DNA of 64,000 nucleotides from Pseudomonadota bacterium (GCA_023436885.1 JAEZHI010000040.1:62001-126000), one strand, 5' to 3'. Shown: positions 48,945 to 57,997, counted from the first letter of the stretch. Numbers and translations: made by a program. The notes: generated by a model from the letters alone, not told the origin.

Positions 48945-49685
48945 ATGGATATCGTCGCACACAAGGCCGCCATCCGCGAGCGCGTCTGGGCGGAGCTACG
49001 CAAGGTCGCCGTGCCCGACAGCCGCTTCCACTACAATTTCGGTGAGTTCATCGCCGACTTCGAAGGCGGCGAGGCGGCCGTCGACAGGCTGATCGCCCAT
49101 CCCTTCTATGAAAACGCCGAGTTCATCTTCATCACGCCCGACAACTGCCTCGACCGCCTGCGCCTCAAGGCGCTGCAGGATGGCAAGACGGTGCTGATCA
49201 CCACCTATTCCATCAAGCGCGGCTTCTGGATTCTCGACCCCAAGGTCATCGCGCCGGAGCTCTACCTCTACGCCTCGACGCTCGACGGCATGGAGCGTGT
49301 CGGCCGGCCCGTTAGCCTCGCGGAGATCGCCAAGATGCCGACGGTCGACTACATGGTCACCGGCACCGGCGCCATTAATCTCGACGGCGTGCGCTTCGGC
49401 AAGGGCCACGGCTTCTTCGACGCCGAATGGGGCATGCTCTACACCATCGGCCGCATAACCACGGCAACGCCTTGCGCCGCCGTCGTCCACGACTGCCAAC
49501 TGCTAGCAGAAAAGCTGACGCCCGATGTCTATGACACGGTGGTCGACGCCATCTTCACGCCGACCAAGACAGTCACCGTGCCCAACCCGCACAAGCCGAC
49601 CTGCGGCATCCTCTGGGACCGCCTGGACACCGTGATGTTCGACACCATCCCGCCGCTTCAGGAACTGAAGGCGATGGCCATCTGA
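48945..49685 (+). CDS. 5-formyltetrahydrofolate cyclo-ligase family paralogue (COG0212 type), copy 2
   Basis: A 246-residue paralogue of the protein at 44803, of nearly equal length. Shared features are the KVAVPDSRFHYNFGEFIADF start region, FIFITPDNCLDRLR, and RFGKGHGFFDAEWGM (about 150-164), the nucleotide/folate loop of the family. Two such paralogues bracketing one transporter may act in tandem or form a heteromer. The ATG at 48945 has AGGGA nine bases upstream; the ATG at 48936 is an alternative. It ends the RpiR-controlled operon, with a bidirectional terminator at 49694-49723. Confidence 0.8.
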   Translation: MDIVAHKAAIRERVWAELRKVAVPDSRFHYNFGEFIADFEGGEAAVDRLIAHPFYENAEFIFITPDNCLDRLRLKALQDGKTVLITTYSIKRGFWILDPKVIAPELYLYASTLDGMERVGRPVSLAEIAKMPTVDYMVTGTGAINLDGVRFGKGHGFFDAEWGMLYTIGRITTATPCAAVVHDCQLLAEKLTPDVYDTVVDAIFTPTKTVTVPNPHKPTCGILWDRLDTVMFDTIPPLQELKAMAI

Positions 49686-49693
49686 ATATGAAA

Positions 49694-49723
49694 AGAGCCA
49701 CCGCCCGGAGGGCTGGTGGCTCT
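49694..49723. terminator. Bidirectional terminator between convergent genes
   Basis: A 9-bp stem AGAGCCACC (49694-49702) / GGTGGCTCT (49715-49723) encloses a CCC/GGG pairing. On the minus strand it is followed by TTTTC, so it best serves the DUF3830 gene. On the plus strand TTCGTC follows, a weaker tail for the transporter operon. Confidence 0.8.
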
Positions 49724-49759
49724 TCGTCATTGTCGCGCCATAACGGCGATGGGAGAGGT

Positions 49760-50173
49760 TCAGGCGGCAAGCTCGAACCGGATGGGCTGGGCGCCCTTCC
49801 AGAGGCACATCTTGCCAAGCTCGGGCAGATGCTCGAGCCCCGACGTGACCGTGACGAAATGGTTGCCGGCGAGCTGGCCGACCTTCGAGGCGAAGTCCAC
49901 ACCACCGTAGGCGAGCAGGATTTCCGTCTCGCTGATGCCACCGGGATAGAGGATGAACTGGCCCGGCGCCGGATGGCTGGTGTGGTTCTCGTAGGTCACG
50001 CCGAAATCATAATCGCCGAGCGGAATCCACACGCCCTCGCCAGACCAGCGCACATGAACGATCTGCCCCTCGAAGGGCAGCCGCTGCAGAAAGGCGGCCG
50101 AGGTCTTCGGCGCCAGTTCGGTTTCGAGCCGCGCGTCGAAGGTGAACGGTCCGGCGGTGATCTTGAGCTTCAT
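49760..50173 (-). CDS. DUF3830 family protein (cyclophilin-like fold)
   Basis: A 137-residue protein matching DUF3830 over its length. It begins MKLKITAGPFTFDARLETEL, followed by APKTSAAFLQRLPFEGQIVH, WSGEGVWIPLGDYDFG and ENHTSHPAPGQFILYPGG. The family has a cyclophilin-like barrel and occurs beside nucleobase or amino-acid catabolic genes; its reaction is unknown. The ATG at 50173 is set by the family start, since the frame upstream is not conserved in character. It is a single gene, convergent with the transporter operon, and may serve the same pathway. Confidence 0.82.
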   Translation of the reverse strand: MKLKITAGPFTFDARLETELAPKTSAAFLQRLPFEGQIVHVRWSGEGVWIPLGDYDFGVTYENHTSHPAPGQFILYPGGISETEILLAYGGVDFASKVGQLAGNHFVTVTSGLEHLPELGKMCLWKGAQPIRFELAA

Positions 50174-50366
50174 GGTCACAGGAACTCCCTGTCGAAATCT
50201 GACTGTCTGTGCGCCTGGAAAGGTCGACGAGCAGTGGCGCTTATCGCCCTTTCGTCCCACCAGACAGTCCTCCTCTAGCATGACTTTGCCACCGAGTCGC
50301 ACCACGCGCGGCGCGTCATGTCCGAATTCCTTGGTTGGAACAGCTTGGGCAAAGAGCGCTGGTGGC

Positions 50367-53027
50367 TCACTCGGCCGCCTGCACCATCATGCCATCGAGG
50401 ATCCGCCGGATTTCCGGGCGGCAGGAGCCACAGTTGGTACCGGCCGCCGTCGCCGCGCCCACGGCATCGACCGAACCGCAGCCCGAGGCAATGGCGGCGC
50501 GGATTTCGTTGATGCCGACGCTAGCGCAGGAACAGACGATGGCGCCCTTGTCGCTGCCGCCCTTGCCGGGACGACCGGCCACCACTTCGGCCCGCCGGTG
50601 CGGGTCGGTGAAGCTCTGGCCGAGCTGCTCAGCCGCCCAGGGCCGGGAGACGGCGACGGGGCCCTTGCCGACATAGAGCGCTGCGAGAAGGCGCGGGCCT
50701 TCAAAGGCGGCCATGCGAGTCCCTGTGCGATCATAGTAGCCGATAATGTCCGCCTCGCCCGGCAGGCCGGTCACCCAGCGCAGCCAATCCTCCCAGCCCT
50801 CCGCCGGCTCAGCGCCGGCCAGCTCCAGCCGCCAGCCGTGATCGGTGCGGGCGAGCGCCCAATAGTCGGTATCGACGCCCTCGGGCTTGCTCTCGGAAAC
50901 CAGGAAGCCATGCAGCTCGCTGTCGTGGCGGCGCAGCCGCACCGCCGTATGTTTCAAAGCAGGCTGGCCGGAGACCGCATCGACCCGGCCGGGGAACAGG
51001 GCATTGACGCGGGCGAGTGCCGAGGTCTCGCCTGTCCAGTGCATGGGGACGAAGAGGTTGCAGCGCGCCTGCCGGTCGGCGAGCAAGGCGCGCACGATGA
51101 CGCGGCCGCCCTCGGCGCTTTCGATCTCCACCAGGTCGGCGTCGTCGATGCCGCAGGCTCTTGCGTCGGCCGGATGGATCTCGGCGAAGGGTTCGGCGAG
51201 ATGGGCGGAGAGGCGCGGCGATTTGCCTGTGCGCGTCATGGTGTGCCAGTGGTCGCGAATGCGGCCGGTGTTGAGCACGAAGGGAAAGTCCCAGTTGGTG
51301 CGGCGCTCGGCCTCGCCCTGGGTGGCGATAAAGCGGGCCCGGCCGTTAGGGTGATAGAAACGGCCATCGGCGAAGAAGCGGCTGCCTCCATCGGGGGATT
51401 GTGAGCCCGCCGGCTGTGGCCATTGGAAGGGCTTCAGCCGCTCGTAGCTGGCGGCGTCGATGCCGGCATGGGCGGAAATGTTGAAGTCGCGCGCCCCGCC
51501 ATTTTCGAAGCCCGACAGCGCCGCATGTTCGGCAAAGATCTGGTGCGGCCCGTCATAGGTGAAGGCGTCGCCAAAGCCCATGCGGCGGCCGACCTCGGCG
51601 AACTGCCACCAGTCGGCCCTCGCCTCCCCCGGACCAGGGCGGAACCCGCGCTGGCGGGAGATGCGCCGCTCGGAATTGGTGACGGTGCCCGCCTTCTCGC
51701 TCCAGCCGAGCGAAGGCAGCAGCACATGGGCAAGCCGCGCGGTGTCGGTATCGCCTTGGATGTCGGAGACGACCACGAAGGGACAGGCTTCGATGGCCGC
51801 CCGCACCCGGTCGGCATCGGGCATCGACACCACGGGATTGGTCGCCATGATCCACAGCGCCTTGACGCGGCCGTCGGCCACCGCCTCGAACAGATCCACC
51901 GCCTTAAGGCCCGGCCGCTCGGCGATCGCTGGTGCGGCCCAGAAGCGGCCGACCCGGTCTCGGTCACCGGCATCATCCAGATTCATGTGGGCCGCCAGCA
52001 TGTTGGCGAGTCCGCCCACCTCGCGCCCGCCCATGGCGTTGGGCTGGCCGGTCAGCGACAGCGGCCCCATGCCCGGCCGGCCGATGCGGCCGGTGATGAG
52101 GTGGCAGTTGATGATGGCGTTGACCTTGTCGCTGCCCGACGACGATTGGTTCACGCCTTGGCTGAACAGCGTCACCACCTTTTCTGTCTTGGCGAAACGC
52201 TCGTAGAAGGCGGCGATCTCCTGCGGCAACAGGCCGGTGATCTCGGCGATTTCGCTGGGGCCGAGCTGTCGCGCCTCGGCGAGCGCCACCTCAAGCCCCA
52301 CCGTGGCATCGGCCACGAAATTGAGGTCGGTCCAGCCGTTGTCGTAGAGATGGGTGAGGAGGCCGTTGAATAGCGCCACGTCGCCATCGGCGCGGACGGA
52401 GAGATGCAGGTCGGCGATGTCGCTGGTCGCAGTGCGGCGGGGATCGATCACCACCACCGCCATTTCGGGACGCGCCGCCTTGGCCGCCGCGAGGCGCTGG
52501 TAAAGCACGGGGTGGCACCAGGCCATGTTGGAGCCGACGATCACCACCAGCTCGGCCTGCTCAATGTCCTCGTAATTGCCCGGCACCGTATCTGAGCCGA
52601 AGGCACGCCGATGGCCCGCCACCGACGACGCCATGCAGAGGCGCGAGTTGGTGTCGATGTTCGCCGCGCCGATGAAGCCCTTCATCAGCTTGTTGGCGAC
52701 GTAATAGTCCTCGGTGAGGAGCTGGCCCGAGAGATAGAAGGCGACGGCCTCCGGGCCGTGCTCGGCGATGGTCTCCCTGAAGGTGGCCGCCACGAGATCC
52801 AGAGCCTCGTCCCAACCCGCCTGCCGCCCGCCGATCTCCGGATGGAGGATGCGGCCATCATCCCCCAGCGTCTCGGCCAGCGCCGAGCCCTTGGAGCAGA
52901 GCCGGCCGAAGTTGGCGGGGTGATCGGGATCGCCCGAAACGCTCATCCGCCCGTCATCATCGACGCGAACGAGCACACCGCAGCCGACGCCGCAGTAGGG
53001 ACAGGTGGTGCGCGTTTCCGTGAGCAT
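50367..53027 (-). CDS. nasA: Assimilatory nitrate reductase catalytic subunit NasA
   Basis: An 886-residue cytoplasmic molybdenum bis-MGD enzyme reducing nitrate to nitrite. The [4Fe-4S] cysteines are C9, C12, C16 and C44 (TTCPYCGVGCGV and RLCSKG). The molybdopterin domains include NTNSRLC-type DTNSRLCMASSV and GQPNAMGGREVGGLANMLAA, with C131 of this segment the likely Mo ligand. The C-terminal BFD-like [2Fe-2S] domain has CSC and TNCGSC (about 835-875). No separate NasB reductase is encoded nearby; the flavoprotein at 62405 is a candidate donor. It is the last gene of the operon and its product ends in AAE. Confidence 0.93.
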   Translation of the reverse strand: MLTETRTTCPYCGVGCGVLVRVDDDGRMSVSGDPDHPANFGRLCSKGSALAETLGDDGRILHPEIGGRQAGWDEALDLVAATFRETIAEHGPEAVAFYLSGQLLTEDYYVANKLMKGFIGAANIDTNSRLCMASSVAGHRRAFGSDTVPGNYEDIEQAELVVIVGSNMAWCHPVLYQRLAAAKAARPEMAVVVIDPRRTATSDIADLHLSVRADGDVALFNGLLTHLYDNGWTDLNFVADATVGLEVALAEARQLGPSEIAEITGLLPQEIAAFYERFAKTEKVVTLFSQGVNQSSSGSDKVNAIINCHLITGRIGRPGMGPLSLTGQPNAMGGREVGGLANMLAAHMNLDDAGDRDRVGRFWAAPAIAERPGLKAVDLFEAVADGRVKALWIMATNPVVSMPDADRVRAAIEACPFVVVSDIQGDTDTARLAHVLLPSLGWSEKAGTVTNSERRISRQRGFRPGPGEARADWWQFAEVGRRMGFGDAFTYDGPHQIFAEHAALSGFENGGARDFNISAHAGIDAASYERLKPFQWPQPAGSQSPDGGSRFFADGRFYHPNGRARFIATQGEAERRTNWDFPFVLNTGRIRDHWHTMTRTGKSPRLSAHLAEPFAEIHPADARACGIDDADLVEIESAEGGRVIVRALLADRQARCNLFVPMHWTGETSALARVNALFPGRVDAVSGQPALKHTAVRLRRHDSELHGFLVSESKPEGVDTDYWALARTDHGWRLELAGAEPAEGWEDWLRWVTGLPGEADIIGYYDRTGTRMAAFEGPRLLAALYVGKGPVAVSRPWAAEQLGQSFTDPHRRAEVVAGRPGKGGSDKGAIVCSCASVGINEIRAAIASGCGSVDAVGAATAAGTNCGSCRPEIRRILDGMMVQAAE

Positions 53028-53048
53028 TCTCGGGCAGTCTCTCCGGGC

Positions 53049-53378
53049 CTACTCTGCGGCGATGCGCATTTCGGCGAGGTCGAGCCGAAGCGTACCGTTG
53101 TCGTTACGCACGGCGACAGTCCGAACCTGCCCGATATCGGCACCCTGCGCTTCACCTGACTCCAGCGAGATCACCCAGTTGTGCAGCGGGCATGTCACGC
53201 TGGTGCCGTGGACGATGCCCTGGCTGAGCGGCCCGCGTTTGTGCGGGCAACTATCCTCCATGGCGAACACCTTGTCATCGACGGTGCGGAACACGGCGAT
53301 CCGCCCTTCCGGCGTGTCGACGCAACGCGCCCCGCGCAGCGGAATATCCTCAAGACGGCCGATGGTAACCCAGGTCAT
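53049..53378 (-). CDS. nirD: Nitrite reductase small subunit NirD, Rieske type
   Basis: A 109-residue subunit of the assimilatory NADH-nitrite reductase. It keeps all four Rieske ligands, C-x-H in DSCPHKRGPLS and C-x2-H in VTCPLHNWVISL, so it probably binds a [2Fe-2S] cluster. E. coli NirD lacks these ligands. It starts MTWVTIGRLEDIPLRGARCV. It lies 20 bases after nirB and 21 before nasA. The C-terminus is IAAE, shared with its operon neighbours. Confidence 0.92.
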   Translation of the reverse strand: MTWVTIGRLEDIPLRGARCVDTPEGRIAVFRTVDDKVFAMEDSCPHKRGPLSQGIVHGTSVTCPLHNWVISLESGEAQGADIGQVRTVAVRNDNGTLRLDLAEMRIAAE

Positions 53379-53398
53379 TGCTTGATCCTTCTCGTGAA

Positions 53399-55840
53399 TT
53401 ACTCTGCGGCCTCGCTGAAGCAGGTCAGCGGCTTGAACTCATGCTTGTCCTTGCCCGAGACGCGCTCGGACCAGGGGTCGACCTGGGCGAACTTCTGGCT
53501 GAACACGAAGCGGTCGAAATAGCCCTTGCGCTTTTCCGCATCGTCCATGATCTGGCGGCGGATCTCGTCGAGGCCGACGCGTTTGGCCCACTTGTAGATG
53601 CGCTCGAGATAGCGGCCCTGCTCGCGGTACATCTGCGTCAGCGCGACGATATGCTCCAGCGCCTCGTCCTCGTTCCGGACCATGCCGAGCACTTCCGTGC
53701 CCTTGATCTCCAGCCCCGCCGCGCCAGCGAAGTGAATCTCGAAGCCGCTATCGACGCAGATGACGCCGATGTCCTTGCAGGTGGCCTCTGCGCAGTTACG
53801 CGGGCAACCGGAGACGGCGAGCTTCAGCTTGGCCGGCGTCCACGAGCCCCACATGAATTTCTCAAGCCGGATGCCGAGACCGGTGGAATCCTGCGTTCCG
53901 AAGCGGCACCATTCCGAGCCGACGCAGGTCTTCACCGTGCGCAGGCCCTTGGCATAGGCCTGGCCGGAGACGAAGCCGGCCTTGCCGAGATCGGTCCAGA
54001 CCGCCGGCAGGTCCTCCTTCTGAATGCCCAAGAGGTCGATGCGCTGGCCGCCAGTGACCTTGACCATCGGCACCTCGAACTTGTCGACCACATCGGCGAT
54101 GGCTCTGAGTTCGGCGGCCGAGGTGACGCCGCCCCACATGCGCGGCACCACCGAATAGGTACCGTCCTTCTGGATGTTGGCGTGGACGCGCTCGTTGATG
54201 AAGCGCGACTGGTAGTCGTCGGCATATTCGTCCGGCCAATCGCAGACGAGGTAATAATTGAGCGCTGGCCGGCACTTGGCGCAGCCGCAGGAGGTCTTCC
54301 ATTCCAGCTCCTGCATGACGGCCGGAATGGTCTTGAGCCCCTTGGCAAGGATGAGACGGCGCACGTCATCGTGGCCGAGGTCGGTGCAGTCGCACATCGG
54401 CGTCACGGCGGCGGGATTGTAGCGGTCGCCGAGCGTCAGCTTCATCAACTGTTCGACGAGGCCGGTGCAATTGCCGCAAGAGGCGGATGCCTTGGTGTGC
54501 GCCCTCACCTCATTGAGCGTCGTCAGCCCCTTGGCCGTGATGGTCGAGGTGATCTTGCCCTTGCAGACGCCGTTGCAGCCGCAGATTTCCGCGTCATCGG
54601 GCAAGGCTGCAACGGCCGCCATAGGGTCCAGGGGTGCCCCTCCCTGGAACGACTGGCCGAAGATCAGCGTGTCGCGCATCTCGGAGACGTCGCTGCCCTT
54701 CTTCATCAGGTCGAAGAACCAGGAGCCATCGGCCGTATCGCCATAGAGCACGGTGCCGACGATGCGATTGTCCTTCAGCACCAGGCGCTTGTAGACGCCG
54801 GCCGATGCATCGCGCAGCACGATCTCCTCGCGGTCGGGCGCCTCGGCGAAATCGCCGGCCGAGAACAGGTTGATGCCGGTGACCTTCAGCTTGGTGTTGG
54901 TGACAGAGCCCAGATATTCGGCACTGCCGCCGGCCAGGCGATCGGCCAACGCCTTGGCGCTTTCGTAGAGCGGCGCGACGAGGCCGTAGCAGACGCCGCG
55001 ATGCTCGGCGCATTCGCCGAGGGCGAAGATGGCCGGATCGGAAGTGGCCATGCCGTCATCGACGACGATGCCGCGGTTGACCGTGAGACCGGCGGCACGA
55101 GCCAGCGTGGCGTTGGGGCGGATGCCCACGGCCATCACCACCATCTCGCCGGGAATGACGCGGCCATCCTCCAGCTCGATGCCTTCCACCTTGTCGGTAC
55201 CGAGGATCGCCTTGGTGTTGGCCTTGGTGATGATGTCGATGCCCCGGTCGGCCAGCGCCTTCTTCAGCATGTAGGCGGCCGGCGGGTCGAGCTGCCGCTC
55301 CATGATGGTCGGCATCAGGTGGATGACGGTGACGTCCATGCCCCGGCGCTTCAGGCCATAGGCGGCTTCGAGGCCAAGGAGACCGCCGCCGATGACGATG
55401 GCGCGGCCGCCCTTCCTGGCGATCTCCAGCATGCGGTCGACGTCGTCGAGGTCGCGATAGGCGAGCACGCCGGGCAGCTGATGGCCGGGCACCGGGATGA
55501 CGATCGGCGTCGATCCGGTGGCGATCACCAGCTTGTCGTAGCTAGCCGTCCGACCGTCGGCAGCGGTGACGATGCGCCTGTCACGGTCGATCTCGGTGAC
55601 GCGGGCGCCCTTCAGAAGCGTCACGCCGTTCTTCGCGTACCAGGCGTCGTCGTGGATGACGATGTCCTCATAGCTCTTCTCGCCCGACAGCACCGGCGAC
55701 AGCATGATGCGGTCGTAGTTCACGCGCGGTTCGGCGTTGAAGATGGTGACGTCATAGGCGCCGGGCGCCTTCTCGAACAGCTCTTCCAGCATGCGGCCGG
55801 GGGCCATGCCGTTGCCGATGATGACGAGTTTCTCGGTCAT
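53399..55840 (-). CDS. nirB: Assimilatory nitrite reductase large subunit NirB
   Basis: An 813-residue cytoplasmic enzyme reducing nitrite to ammonium with NADH. The N-terminal FAD and NAD domains are about 1-310 (LVIIGNGMAPGRMLEELFE, VIGGGLLGLEAAYGLKRRGM). The BFD-like [2Fe-2S] domain has CGCNGVCKGK and CGNCTGLVEQLM (about 418-475). The siroheme/[4Fe-4S] domain ligands are in KTCVGSEWCRFGTQ and SGCPRNCAEATCKDIG (about 635-690). The length is typical. It starts 5 bases after the globin stop, and the GGAG that serves as its SD is part of the globin stop region. The C-terminus is SEAAE. Confidence 0.95.
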   Translation of the reverse strand: MTEKLVIIGNGMAPGRMLEELFEKAPGAYDVTIFNAEPRVNYDRIMLSPVLSGEKSYEDIVIHDDAWYAKNGVTLLKGARVTEIDRDRRIVTAADGRTASYDKLVIATGSTPIVIPVPGHQLPGVLAYRDLDDVDRMLEIARKGGRAIVIGGGLLGLEAAYGLKRRGMDVTVIHLMPTIMERQLDPPAAYMLKKALADRGIDIITKANTKAILGTDKVEGIELEDGRVIPGEMVVMAVGIRPNATLARAAGLTVNRGIVVDDGMATSDPAIFALGECAEHRGVCYGLVAPLYESAKALADRLAGGSAEYLGSVTNTKLKVTGINLFSAGDFAEAPDREEIVLRDASAGVYKRLVLKDNRIVGTVLYGDTADGSWFFDLMKKGSDVSEMRDTLIFGQSFQGGAPLDPMAAVAALPDDAEICGCNGVCKGKITSTITAKGLTTLNEVRAHTKASASCGNCTGLVEQLMKLTLGDRYNPAAVTPMCDCTDLGHDDVRRLILAKGLKTIPAVMQELEWKTSCGCAKCRPALNYYLVCDWPDEYADDYQSRFINERVHANIQKDGTYSVVPRMWGGVTSAAELRAIADVVDKFEVPMVKVTGGQRIDLLGIQKEDLPAVWTDLGKAGFVSGQAYAKGLRTVKTCVGSEWCRFGTQDSTGLGIRLEKFMWGSWTPAKLKLAVSGCPRNCAEATCKDIGVICVDSGFEIHFAGAAGLEIKGTEVLGMVRNEDEALEHIVALTQMYREQGRYLERIYKWAKRVGLDEIRRQIMDDAEKRKGYFDRFVFSQKFAQVDPWSERVSGKDKHEFKPLTCFSEAAE

Positions 55841-55845
55841 AAGGC

Positions 55846-56271
55846 TTACTCCGCGGCTTCCGATGTGCGACGGCTGGCGGCGATCATGGCGCCCGACAGC
55901 GTCGTGTAGGCAGCGATCCAGGCGCTGCGGGTCTCCGGCGTGAAGTCGTCCTTGAGACCCTGTTCCAGGGTCCAGATCAGCGCCTCGCCCACCGGCGTGT
56001 AATGCTCAGGCCGGACGCCGTAGCCGTTGTGCTTGATCGCCAGAGCCTCGGCCGCCGGCAGGATGCTCGGCAGGTCCTTGAGGCCGTTGACCACGATGCC
56101 CAGGGTCATCATCAGCTTGCGGCCCTGCTCCTTGATGTCGCCCTTGAACATCGGCCGCACCTCCGGCGCGATCTCGAACAGGCGGCCGTAGAACAGCTCG
56201 GCGGCGGCCTCCTTGATGGGGACTACCTTGGAAAAGGACGACTGAACGCGTGCGATATCGTCAGGGGTCAT
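55846..56271 (-). CDS. Single-domain bacterial hemoglobin in the nitrate operon
   Basis: A 141-residue globin of the Vitreoscilla/flavohemoglobin-domain type without a reductase. The proximal heme histidine is H81 in LAIKHNGYGVRPEHYTPVGE, the distal region KGDIKEQGRKLMMTLGI includes Q49, and the F-G corner follows. Its place between the nitrate transporter and nitrite reductase suggests scavenging of NO formed when nitrite accumulates, the role shown for the Bradyrhizobium globin Bjgb in a similar operon. The ATG at 56271 follows the nrtD stop by 5 bases and uses the GGAG embedded at the end of nrtD as SD. The C-terminus is SEAAE. Confidence 0.9.
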   Translation of the reverse strand: MTPDDIARVQSSFSKVVPIKEAAAELFYGRLFEIAPEVRPMFKGDIKEQGRKLMMTLGIVVNGLKDLPSILPAAEALAIKHNGYGVRPEHYTPVGEALIWTLEQGLKDDFTPETRSAWIAAYTTLSGAMIAASRRTSEAAE

Positions 56272-56276
56272 GGGCT

Positions 56277-57074
56277 TTACTCCGCGGCTTCGACGAAGCG
56301 GTGGCGCTCGTAGAGGAACTTCAGCACGGCCTCGCGGCACTTGAGGTAGGACCGGTCGGAGGCCAGGGCGATGCGGTCGCGCGGCCGGGGGATCGGCACG
56401 TCCAGCACCTCGCCGATATGGGCGGCCGGGCCGTTGGTCATCATGACGATGCGGTCGGACAAGAGCACCGCCTCGTCGACGTCATGGGTGATCATGATCA
56501 TCGTGTTGCCGAGGCGGGCGTGAATATCCATCACCGCGTCCTGCAGGTGGGCGCGGGTCAGGGCGTCGAGCGCGCCGAACGGCTCGTCGAGCAGCAGGAT
56601 CTTCGGCTCCATGGCGAGCGCGCGGGCGATGCCGACGCGCTGCTTCATGCCGCCGGAAATCTCGGCCGGCCGCTTGTCCTTGGCGTGGGCCATCTGCACG
56701 AGGTCGAGGTTGTGCATCACCCAGTCGTGGCGCTCGGCCCGGCTCTTCCGGCCGGCGAACACCTTGGACACTGCGAGGTTGACGTTCTCGTAGACGCTGA
56801 GCCACGGGAGGAGCGAGTGGTTCTGAAACACCACCGCCCGCTCCGGGCCGGGCTCGTTCACTTCCCTGCCCTCAAGCAGGATCGCCCCGGTGGAGACGCG
56901 CGTCAGGCCGGCGACGAGGTTGAGCAGCGTCGACTTGCCGCAGCCGGAATGGCCGATGATCGAGACGAACTCGCCCTTGTCGATGGTCAGCGTGACGTTG
57001 CTGAGCACGTGGGTGGCGGTGCCGCCACGCTCGAAGCTCTTGTCGATATGGTCGATTTTCAGATAGGCGCTCAT
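56277..57074 (-). CDS. nrtD: Nitrate ABC transporter ATP-binding protein NrtD
   Basis: A 265-residue ATPase. Walker A is GHSGCGKSTLLNLVAG (about 42-57), the signature ISGGMKQRVGIARALA, Walker B KILLLDEPFGALDALTR and the H loop MITHDVDEAVLLSDRI. It matches NrtD/CmpD without the NrtC-type regulatory extension. It starts 10 bases after nrtB. The product ends VEAAE, and the bases encoding that end (GCGGAGTAA) also supply the SD of the globin gene. Confidence 0.93.
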   Translation of the reverse strand: MSAYLKIDHIDKSFERGGTATHVLSNVTLTIDKGEFVSIIGHSGCGKSTLLNLVAGLTRVSTGAILLEGREVNEPGPERAVVFQNHSLLPWLSVYENVNLAVSKVFAGRKSRAERHDWVMHNLDLVQMAHAKDKRPAEISGGMKQRVGIARALAMEPKILLLDEPFGALDALTRAHLQDAVMDIHARLGNTMIMITHDVDEAVLLSDRIVMMTNGPAAHIGEVLDVPIPRPRDRIALASDRSYLKCREAVLKFLYERHRFVEAAE

Positions 57075-57084
57075 CGGGCTCTCC

Positions 57085-57972
57085 TCAGGCTGCCGTGCGG
57101 GTGATGACGCGGCCGAGGAAGGCCACCAGCTTGTCGAGGACGAAGCCGGTGACGCCGATGTAGACGAGCGCCACGATGATGTCGGAGAGGCGCGACGAGT
57201 TCCACGCGTCCCAGATGAAGAAGCCGATGCCGACGCCGCCGGTCAGCATTTCCGCCGCGACGATGGCCAGCCACGACAGGCCGATGCCGATGCGCAGGCC
57301 GGTGAAGATATAGGGCGCCGCCGCCGGCAGCATGATGCGAAGGAAGAATTCCAGCTGGTTCAGCCGGAGCACGCGGGCGACGTTGCGATAATCCTCGGGG
57401 ATGTTGCGCACGCCGACGGCGGTGTTGATGATCACCGGCCAGATCGAGGTGATGAAGATCACGAAGATCGCCGACGGCTTGCTGTCCTGGAAGGCGGCGA
57501 GCGACAGCGGCAGCCAGGCGAGCGGCGGCACCGTCCTGAGGATCTGGAAGATCGGGTCGAGGCCGCGCATCGCCCACACCGACTGGCCGATCAGCGCGCC
57601 GATCGCCACGCCGACGATGGCGGCAAGGCCGAAGCCGATGCCGACACGCTCCAGCGAGATCAGCACCCGCCAGGCAAGGCCGATGTCCTGCGGACCATTG
57701 TTGAAGAATGGCTGGGCAATCAGATCGGAACTGTCGCCCCAGATCTGTGAGGGCGGCGGCAGCGGCGCGTTCGCTCCCGAACAGCTCACCTGCCAGACGG
57801 CGAGCAGCACGGCCAGCACGATCATGGGCGGGATGATGTTGCGGGCGAGGCTCACGGCGATGCGGCCGAAGTCGATCCGGGTTGCCGGGGCGCGGCCGAG
57901 CGGCACGACCTTGCCGGCCGAGGCCGGGCGGCTGGCTGCTTCGATCGGGGCTTTTCTGGCGGTGGCAGTCAT
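57085..57972 (-). CDS. nrtB: Nitrate ABC transporter permease NrtB
   Basis: A 295-residue inner-membrane permease with a 40-residue cytoplasmic N-terminus and about six helices. The BPD_transp_1 domain has the EAA-loop region NVARVLRLNQLEFFLRIMLP and the family stretch GLDPIFQILRTVPPLAWLPL. The ATG at 57972 has GGAGACAG upstream; the open frame beyond it belongs to nothing conserved. It pairs with nrtD and the binding protein nrtA, forming a nitrate/nitrite importer. Confidence 0.93.
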   Translation of the reverse strand: MTATARKAPIEAASRPASAGKVVPLGRAPATRIDFGRIAVSLARNIIPPMIVLAVLLAVWQVSCSGANAPLPPPSQIWGDSSDLIAQPFFNNGPQDIGLAWRVLISLERVGIGFGLAAIVGVAIGALIGQSVWAMRGLDPIFQILRTVPPLAWLPLSLAAFQDSKPSAIFVIFITSIWPVIINTAVGVRNIPEDYRNVARVLRLNQLEFFLRIMLPAAAPYIFTGLRIGIGLSWLAIVAAEMLTGGVGIGFFIWDAWNSSRLSDIIVALVYIGVTGFVLDKLVAFLGRVITRTAA

Positions 57973-57997
57973 GGGGCTGTCTCCGAGGAATCTAGGG

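Noticed and set aside
53378..55909. An 843-residue open frame antisense to nirB, and other long antisense frames (for example 12565-13704 and 47245-48960).
   Set aside because: GC-rich codon bias removes stop codons on the opposite strand. These frames lack domains and mirror well-recognised genes.
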